A stretch of DNA of 11,162 nt from Thermoplasmatota archaeon (GTDB lineage: Archaea; Thermoplasmatota; Thermoplasmata; Thermoplasmatales; Thermoplasmataceae). The position numbers and the translations under genes were made by a program. The stretch is from contig JAMCUD010000037.1 of assembly GCA_023379355.1 (NCBI GenBank), forward strand, positions 1 through 11,162, read 5' to 3'. A model generated the notes under the pieces. The model was given only the letters and a program-made list of their open reading frames with translations, did no database searches and was not told where the DNA came from. This document shows, piece after piece, positions 6,388 through 11,162 of this stretch (the first letter of the stretch is position 1; every line of letters begins with the position of its first letter).

Positions 6388-7186
6388 TGTTGGACTTTAC
6401 GCTGCTGTGATTATTCTAGCCATAATTTTTGTTTATCCGCTATACATACTTTTTCTTATCACCTTTGTTCCTGTTTCATATACATTCGGTCAGGTATATC
6501 CTGCCCAGTTCCCCGTCGCTCTTACGTTTCAGAATATCATAACATCGCTTCATACTGTGAGCCTGGTAAATCCGCTCATAAGGAGTTTTGAGGTCGCTCT
6601 TATGGTTGCCGCCCTTTCACTTGCGATGGGCATTCCAGCTGGCTACGGTCTGAGCAAGATAAAGGCAGGAGTGGCCAACATAATTGTTATCCTATTGTTC
6701 TTCGTAAACATGATGCCTGGCATTGTCGTTGCAATCCCAATTGCTGCTGAATTCATTAAAGTAGGATTATACGACAATCTGTTGGGTATAGCATTATCGC
6801 AGGAGCTTGTCGTTCTTCCACTTTCGGTGTTTATAATGGTGGGAGGATTCAGGTCCATACCCAAAGACCTTGATAACCAGGCCAGGGTAGACGGGGCCGG
6901 TCTCTTTACGTCTTTTGGGCGTATTTCCATCCCTCTTGTCGTTCCAGCAATTATAGTTACTTTCCTTCTATCGTGGATGACTTCATGGGATGAATTCACA
7001 TATGCAGTGATTATTTCACCTGGCAACCCAACATTTCCGGTTCAGTTGTACAATTACGTCACACGGGCTCTGCCATATGAGGCGAGCGCATTTGCTCTCC
7101 TGGTGACAATACCAGTGATAATTCTTGCAGCAATCTTGCAAAAATACCTAAAAGGTGAATATCTTACAGGAGGATTAGTTGGATGA
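6374..7186 (+). CDS. Carbohydrate ABC transporter permease, MalG/UgpE-like
   Basis: This is the second membrane subunit of the importer. The 270 residues start almost directly with a membrane helix (about 7-30), followed by helices near 72-92, 101-124, 136-158, 188-209 and 238-258, the usual six of MalG-type proteins. The EAA loop reads DNQARVDGAGLFTSFGRISI (166-185) followed by PLVVP. The DGAG core and the PLxxP end are conserved, while the opening EAA is replaced by NQA, which is within family variation. It starts inside the last codons of the first permease and its stop overlaps the ATPase start (ATGA at 7183-7186), so the three genes are translationally coupled and should be made in fixed proportion. 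Confidence 0.9.
   Translation: MQVRDVGLYAAVIILAIIFVYPLYILFLITFVPVSYTFGQVYPAQFPVALTFQNIITSLHTVSLVNPLIRSFEVALMVAALSLAMGIPAGYGLSKIKAGVANIIVILLFFVNMMPGIVVAIPIAAEFIKVGLYDNLLGIALSQELVVLPLSVFIMVGGFRSIPKDLDNQARVDGAGLFTSFGRISIPLVVPAIIVTFLLSWMTSWDEFTYAVIISPGNPTFPVQLYNYVTRALPYEASAFALLVTIPVIILAAILQKYLKGEYLTGGLVG
7168..7173 (+). promoter_or_regulatory. Ribosome binding site of the ABC ATPase
   Basis: A perfect AGGAGG stands nine bases before ATG 7183, within the second permease gene. It fixes the ATPase start. Confidence 0.7.
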
Positions 7187-8166
7187 CTTCGAAATTAGAA
7201 CTCAAAAATTTAACTCAAGTATTCGGAAATAAGGTAGTTCTTGATCACCTTAACCTTTCCATAGAGGATGGGGAATTCTTCGTAATATTGGGGCCGTCTG
7301 GCACAGGTAAATCCACTTTATTGAGAACGATAGTGGGAATAGAGAGACCAATTTCGGGGCGGATATTAGTGGATGGACGTGATGTTACGGAACTTCCGCC
7401 AAATAAGCGTGATATATCAATGGTTTTTCAGAATTACGCTCTTTATCCAAACATGACTGTTTTTCAGAACATTGCATTCCCCTTGAAAATGGCTGGCATG
7501 GACAAGGACAGCATCAGGCAAAAGGTGACAGAAATTGCAGCAAAGCTTAACATAGCCACGGAGCTGGACAAGAACGTGACCCTTCTAAGCGGAGGTCAGA
7601 AGCAAAGGGTAGCACTCTGTCGGGCTCTTGTGAGAAATCCAGCCATGTTTCTGCTCGATGAGCCACTTAGCAACCTGGACGCAAGAGTCCGCTTTACAGC
7701 CAGGGAGGAACTTAGAAAGATACAGAGGGAATTCGACCAGACGTTTGTCTATGTTACTCATGATCAAAGTGAAGCACAGAATCTTGCAGACAGGGTAGGA
7801 GTGCTGAGAAACGGAAAGGTTGAGCAGATCGGTTCATATCGGGACCTTTATGAAAGACCATCTACGAAATGGGTTGCTGATTTTATTGGAGAGTATCCAA
7901 TGAACTTTTTAGATGGAGAAATCGTTGGAATGGATGAGGGCACGGAGATGGGCTTCAGAGCATACTGGGTTGAGACAGGAAAAGGTGACCTTGAAGCTAC
8001 CGTAGTTGCATCAGAACTTGTACATGAGACTTATTTCGTATATGCCAAGATGGGGGATCGCAATCTTGTGCTGAAATCTTCGTTCAAGCCGGAGATCGGT
8101 TCAAAGATTTCATTTAGCATTAAAAAATTTAATGTTTACAGGGATGGAAGGATAGTCGATAATTAG
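7183..8166 (+). CDS. Carbohydrate ABC transporter ATP-binding protein, MalK/UgpC-like
   Basis: This cytoplasmic ATPase powers the importer. The 327 residues contain every nucleotide-binding motif: Walker A GPSGTGKST (37-45), Q-loop Gln83 in MVFQNYALYPNMTV, signature LSGGQKQRVALCRAL (135-149), Walker B MFLLDEP (155-161), D-loop SNLDARV (163-169) and switch His193 in VTHDQSEA. The sequence VGVLRNGKVEQIGSYRDLYERP is typical of the MalK group. A C-terminal regulatory region (about 235-327) is shorter and less typical than the roughly 135 residues of E. coli MalK's OB/TOBE domain; it ends FNVYRDGRIVDN, a usual TOBE ending. It is the last gene of the operon and converges on the binding protein gene. 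Confidence 0.93.
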   Translation: MTSKLELKNLTQVFGNKVVLDHLNLSIEDGEFFVILGPSGTGKSTLLRTIVGIERPISGRILVDGRDVTELPPNKRDISMVFQNYALYPNMTVFQNIAFPLKMAGMDKDSIRQKVTEIAAKLNIATELDKNVTLLSGGQKQRVALCRALVRNPAMFLLDEPLSNLDARVRFTAREELRKIQREFDQTFVYVTHDQSEAQNLADRVGVLRNGKVEQIGSYRDLYERPSTKWVADFIGEYPMNFLDGEIVGMDEGTEMGFRAYWVETGKGDLEATVVASELVHETYFVYAKMGDRNLVLKSSFKPEIGSKISFSIKKFNVYRDGRIVDN

Positions 8167-8184
8167 CGAACCGAATCCACATTA

Positions 8185-8189
8185 TTTTT
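8185..8189 (+). terminator. T-tract after the ABC operon
   Basis: Five T residues about 18 bases after the ATPase stop may end the operon transcript. The signal is modest. Confidence 0.35.
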
Positions 8190-8328
8190 CATAGCATCAT
8201 AGGCTTTTGAAGAAACTAAAGATTCATTATAAGATGGGATGATACTCTCGGAAAAAGAACAAGTGATAAGCGAGTAGCAATCAAGATCCTGCAACAAAAT
8301 AAAAGTGAAAACTACATCAACAATAAAT

Positions 8329-8335
8329 AAAAAAA
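8329..8335 (-). terminator. T-tract after the solute-binding protein gene
   Basis: A run of seven A on the plus strand reads as seven T in the transcript of the minus-strand binding protein gene. It starts about 17 bases past its stop and lies in a very A/T-rich stretch. It is a likely archaeal terminator facing the convergent operon. Confidence 0.5.
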
Positions 8336-8352
8336 TTATAAAAATATTGTAT

Positions 8353-9789
8353 TTATACTTCCAATGGCTTATAACTTCCGTTTTCGTAGTTAGATGCCAC
8401 CGTGGGGCCGTAGTTTGACTGCAGGAAATTATATAGCTGCTGATTCTCGTGACTCAGGACGCTTGCTATCTGTGTATAACTTCCGCCGTCAACTATCAAA
8501 GTGGTCCACGCATCGTCAATAAGAGTCTGCCATTCTGAGATCCATGGAACAGGAGTTCTCAGGAAAACACCCTCCTTAATTGCCTGTTCAGACACGTTTG
8601 CCACTGAAGCATTGTTCTCTACTTTCATACCCAGGGCAGTGAGGTTTACGGAACCAGGCCACTGATAGTCCATTACTGTGTATTTGTTGCTTGCAAGACC
8701 CTTGTAAGTCGCCCAGTAAGATGTCTTGTATTCGGGGCTGAAGTATTTGCTTAGGTTATAGATGTATTCCATTGCCTGGATATCACCTGTGTCATTGAAA
8801 TTCAGTGGGTTTCCACCGAACTGTACCATCCACTGATAAAGCTCAGTGGCCGTACTGGCTCCTCCATGTCCCTGGAAATTAATCATGCCGATTCCATACT
8901 TGTTGTAGAGTGCCTTAGCGTCCGCCAGCAGTGCACTATCATTATTTGGAAGGCTAGATATTCCTGCATTTTTCAGAGCTGTGTAATTTATCCACACAAG
9001 CGGTATGTTAACTCTCTCTGTAATGAAGTAAATGCCACCAAAGACTGCTGTCTCATAGTTAGTTACCTGGGATATTGAAGATATTATATCGCTAGGCATA
9101 ACAGATGAGGCCATGCTTGTCAGGTTGGCAAGGTCATTGTCGTAAAAGAGAGTACCAACATCAAGGTTGTCGATGCTCATAACAATTGCCCTTGAAATTG
9201 CGAAGTTAGAGCCACTTCCAGTGCCGGAGGCCTCGAATGACTGGACGCCTGAGACAATGTCTGTGGCGGGTTCATTTACGTAATCAACTTTGATATTCGT
9301 AAAGTGAGATTCAAATGAATTAATGATACCCTGAACAAAGGTAGCGTCTGTAGGTGTGATGTCATCGTAGTAGTATATTGTTACAGTTGCATTAGACGAC
9401 GAGTAAATGCTGGTATCGAATGTATTCTGAGATGCACTCATACTTCCGTAGGCATTCTTGTCAACTGGTATGAAGCCCGTAGCATTCAGATAGAGTTGCT
9501 GTACATACGGAGACATCATATAAGCCAGGAACTGTTCTATTGCTGTCATGTCAGGGGAGCCTCTCGCAACAGCAAGAACATCTCCGCCCACCAGATGGGC
9601 ACTGTTATTCACTCCAGCTGGTCCGGGATATACAGCAAGATACTGTGTCTCACTTGTAGACGTCGTTTTCGGCTTACTAAGTTCAAAACCAACAACTGAG
9701 CCCACCACGATAATCACAATGACAATTGCAATTATCGCCCCCAGTGTTTTGCTAGGCATCTTTTTCTTTTCTGGTTGAGGTTGATCCAT
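8353..9789 (-). CDS. Membrane-anchored sugar-type ABC solute-binding protein with rearranged segments
   Basis: This is the external receptor of the neighbouring importer, of the MalE-like SBP_bac_1 group. The 478 residues begin with a lysine-rich tail and one hydrophobic helix (about 15-36) without a lipobox Cys, so it is probably held by an uncleaved anchor. A Ser/Thr-rich linker (41-48) follows. Residues 50-115 (AVYPGP, VGGDVLAVARGS, FLAYMMSPYVQQ, ATGFIPVDKNAYG) match the part that ordinary family members carry near their C-terminus. Residues 134-385 then run from the normal first strand (TVTIYYYDDITP) through GGIYFITERVNIPLVWINYTALKNAGIS to KYTVMDYQWPGS. The last part (404-456, RTPVPWISEWQTLIDD) matches the normal end. 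Twelve N-x-S/T sequons suggest heavy glycosylation. It has its own promoter and converges on the operon. The ligand is unknown. Confidence 0.88.
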   Translation of the reverse strand: MDQPQPEKKKMPSKTLGAIIAIVIVIIVVGSVVGFELSKPKTTSTSETQYLAVYPGPAGVNNSAHLVGGDVLAVARGSPDMTAIEQFLAYMMSPYVQQLYLNATGFIPVDKNAYGSMSASQNTFDTSIYSSSNATVTIYYYDDITPTDATFVQGIINSFESHFTNIKVDYVNEPATDIVSGVQSFEASGTGSGSNFAISRAIVMSIDNLDVGTLFYDNDLANLTSMASSVMPSDIISSISQVTNYETAVFGGIYFITERVNIPLVWINYTALKNAGISSLPNNDSALLADAKALYNKYGIGMINFQGHGGASTATELYQWMVQFGGNPLNFNDTGDIQAMEYIYNLSKYFSPEYKTSYWATYKGLASNKYTVMDYQWPGSVNLTALGMKVENNASVANVSEQAIKEGVFLRTPVPWISEWQTLIDDAWTTLIVDGGSYTQIASVLSHENQQLYNFLQSNYGPTVASNYENGSYKPLEV

Positions 9790-9808
9790 GATTTCCCTAC
9801 GAAATCAT
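9788..9808. promoter_or_regulatory. Perfect inverted repeat at the binding protein start: candidate operator
   Basis: ATGATTTC, five bases (CCTAC), then GAAATCAT form a perfect 8-bp inverted repeat. It lies between the TATA box (9809-9817) and the start codon of the minus-strand binding protein gene, and overlaps the last two bases of the start codon's complement. A dimeric repressor bound here would cover the transcription start, the usual arrangement for archaeal repression. It is also the sequence of a possible small RNA hairpin, though most of it would lie outside a leaderless transcript. Confidence 0.45.
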
Positions 9809-9825
9809 CTTTTAAATCATTTTCG
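9809..9825 (-). promoter_or_regulatory. BRE and TATA box of the solute-binding protein gene
   Basis: Read on the minus strand the region is CGAAAATGATTTAAAAG. The core ATTTAAAA is centred about 25 bases before the ATG at 9789, with the purine-rich BRE-like CGAAAATG directly upstream. The CGAAA resembles the element before the ABC operon's TATA box. Confidence 0.55.
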
Positions 9826-10076
9826 ATAGCGGGAAGCACAAAATAGGGCATTAATGCATCCTTAGATACATCAACGTTTTTATAACAATATATTTTTTTA
9901 ATTGCTTTGGGGTGATCGGACAACGAAGGCAAAAAAGTTAAATTCAAGAATACAAGAAGGAAAACAGTGTGAAAGTATCCCGCTGTCCATTCGTGAGACA
10001 TATGTATGGGTATACTCAGAAACATTCAATGAATTGAGGAATTAATTTCAAATTCAATTAGTGATATGGTATACTG
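9826..10076 (+). other. Intergenic region between binding protein and isocitrate dehydrogenase
   Basis: No gene can be supported here. The stretch is A/T-rich and holds TATA-like sequences, for example TTTTTATAAC (9877-9886) on the plus strand with no convincing reading frame after it. TTTCAAAT (10046-10053) is centred about 27 bases before the isocitrate dehydrogenase ATG and is a weak promoter candidate for that gene. Confidence 0.3.
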
Positions 10077-11162
10077 ATGAAAGGAAATTCTGAATCTGGA
10101 AGTGAGGTTCCAATAACTGTGGCATACGGTGACGGTATTGGCCCAGAAATTATGAACGCAACACTAAAGATAATTAAAGCAGCCGGAGCAAGGCTGAAGA
10201 TTGAGGAAATTCAGGTGGGGGAAGAAGTCTACAAGAGAGGCATTTCCTCAGGAATAGAGCCATCAGCATGGGATTCACTTCGCAGAACACGCGTATTCCT
10301 CAAAGCCCCCATAACGACGCCAGAGGGAGGGGGTTACAAAAGCCTGAACGTAACTGTAAGAAAAACACTGGGTTTATATGCAAACGTCAGGCAGTGTCCT
10401 TCTTATTATCCATTTGTAAAAACTAAGCATCCAAAGATGGATGTCGTGATTATAAGGGAGAACGAGGAAGACCTTTATGGCGGAATTGAACACAGGCAGA
10501 CCGGAGACGTTGTGCAATGTCTCAAGCTGATATCCCGTCCCGGATCTGAGAGACTTATACGATACGGTTTTGAGTATGCCAGAAGGTACGGAAGGCATAA
10601 GGTTACTTGCTTCACAAAGGATAATATCATGAAGATGACAGATGGGCTATTCCACAAGGTTTTCGATGAAGTGGCAAAGGAGTACCCGGATATACAGAGT
10701 GAGCACTGGATTGTGGATATCGGAGCAGCAAAACTGGCAGATAAGCCTGAGGAATTTGACGTCATCGTTCTTCCAAACCTTTATGGAGATATCCTTTCGG
10801 ACGTAGCGGCTCAGATAGCCGGTTCAGTTGGCTTGGCTGGGAGTGCCAATATTGGAGATAACATGGCAATGTTTGAAGCAATCCATGGTTCTGCCCCAAG
10901 GCGGGCAGGACAGAACGTTGCAAACCCATCAGGGCTTCTACTTGCAGCTGTACAAATGCTTGTGCACATCGGTCAGGGAGATGTTGCCACAAGGGTTCAC
11001 AATGCCTGGCTGAAAACAATTGAAGACGGCATCCATACATATGACATATACGATCCCGACGTCTCCAAGAAGAAGGTTGGGACCATTGAATTTGCAGACG
11101 CCGTAATTGAAAGACTGGGATTGAAACCAGTCAAACTCAGTCCTGTTGACTACCCTTCCAGA
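10077..11162 (+). CDS. icd: Isocitrate dehydrogenase, probably NADP-dependent (3' end outside window)
   Basis: This enzyme oxidises isocitrate to 2-oxoglutarate and CO2 in the citric acid cycle. The frame is open from ATG 10077 to the window end (362 residues, no stop). Visible motifs: YGDGIGPEI (17-25), KSLNVTVRKTLGLYANVRQC (88-107) with substrate-binding Ser89, Arg95 and Arg105, RENEEDLYGGIEHRQ (127-141) with Tyr134, catalytic Lys181 in KDNIMKMTDG, and LPNLYGDILSD (232-242) with metal-binding Asp238 and Asp242. HGSAPRRAG (270-278) has two Arg where NAD enzymes usually carry Asp-Ile, which favours NADP. The sequence strongly resembles the Thermus thermophilus type, which is about 495 residues with an extra C-terminal domain, so roughly 130 more residues may lie beyond the window. 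It is related to isopropylmalate dehydrogenase, but these motifs are those of isocitrate dehydrogenase. Confidence 0.92.
   Translation, partial: MKGNSESGSEVPITVAYGDGIGPEIMNATLKIIKAAGARLKIEEIQVGEEVYKRGISSGIEPSAWDSLRRTRVFLKAPITTPEGGGYKSLNVTVRKTLGLYANVRQCPSYYPFVKTKHPKMDVVIIRENEEDLYGGIEHRQTGDVVQCLKLISRPGSERLIRYGFEYARRYGRHKVTCFTKDNIMKMTDGLFHKVFDEVAKEYPDIQSEHWIVDIGAAKLADKPEEFDVIVLPNLYGDILSDVAAQIAGSVGLAGSANIGDNMAMFEAIHGSAPRRAGQNVANPSGLLLAAVQMLVHIGQGDVATRVHNAWLKTIEDGIHTYDIYDPDVSKKKVGTIEFADAVIERLGLKPVKLSPVDYPSR

Noticed and set aside
8220..8330. 37-codon open frame between the ABC operon and the binding protein gene, reading KRVAIKILQQNKSENY in part
   Set aside because: It has no usable start codon and lies in A/T-rich DNA between two terminators; the protein-like look is probably chance.
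9732..10025. 97-codon minus-strand frame over the promoter of the binding protein gene
   Set aside because: It overlaps the N-terminal coding part of the binding protein and its promoter in another frame, and its translation resembles no family I recognise.
10374..11040. Several minus- and plus-strand frames within the isocitrate dehydrogenase region
   Set aside because: They are shadows of the long open frame from 10077, which runs to the window end without a stop and carries all isocitrate dehydrogenase motifs.

Overview
The window looks like a piece of a chromosome from a Thermoplasmatales-type archaeon (the acidophilic, wall-less Euryarchaeota group; genus not determinable by eye). The reasons are an archaeal threonine synthase with an N-terminal zinc ribbon, a family X DNA polymerase fused to a PHP domain, TATA boxes placed about 25-28 bases before start codons with little or no 5' leader, AGGAGG ribosome binding sites only inside the operon, short T-tract terminators, and a membrane-anchored sugar-binding protein rich in N-glycosylation sequons. 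Base composition is moderate and fairly even; no IS element, CRISPR array, tRNA or rRNA was seen.

Layout. 1-191: start of threonine synthase (thrC, 155-1363), whose promoter lies over a short open frame that looks like the broken N-terminus of a Rossmann-fold dehydrogenase. 1491-3227: DNA polymerase X whose polymerase aspartates are intact but whose C-terminal PHP domain has lost most metal ligands. 3263-3841: isochorismatase-superfamily hydrolase in which the usual nucleophilic Cys is Gly. 3945-5099: citrate synthase. 5164-5268 (minus): a 34-residue zinc-ribbon-like mini-protein. 5476-8166: a three-gene operon for a carbohydrate (CUT1-like) ABC importer: two permeases overlapping by 14 bases, then the ATPase overlapping by 4. 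8353-9789 (minus): the cognate solute-binding protein, convergent with the operon and under its own promoter, which carries a perfect 8-bp inverted repeat between TATA box and start codon. 10077-11162: isocitrate dehydrogenase, cut by the window edge.

How they work together. The ABC proteins form one uptake system: the anchored binding protein captures a sugar or oligosaccharide outside, the permease pair moves it in, the ATPase powers it. The binding protein's separate promoter and palindrome would allow it to be expressed at a different level from the membrane complex. Citrate synthase and isocitrate dehydrogenase supply two steps of the oxidative citric acid cycle but are separately transcribed. 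Threonine synthase, PolX and the hydrolase appear to be single-gene units.

Most unusual signal: the binding protein has its fold segments in a rearranged order. The segment that in ordinary MalE-type proteins lies near the C-terminus (the Gly-Gly strand, the FLxYMxSPxxQ helix and the TGFIPV turn) sits directly after the N-terminal membrane anchor, while the final helical segment is still at the C-terminus. Other points worth checking are the degenerate PHP domain, the Cys-to-Gly hydrolase and the mini zinc protein.
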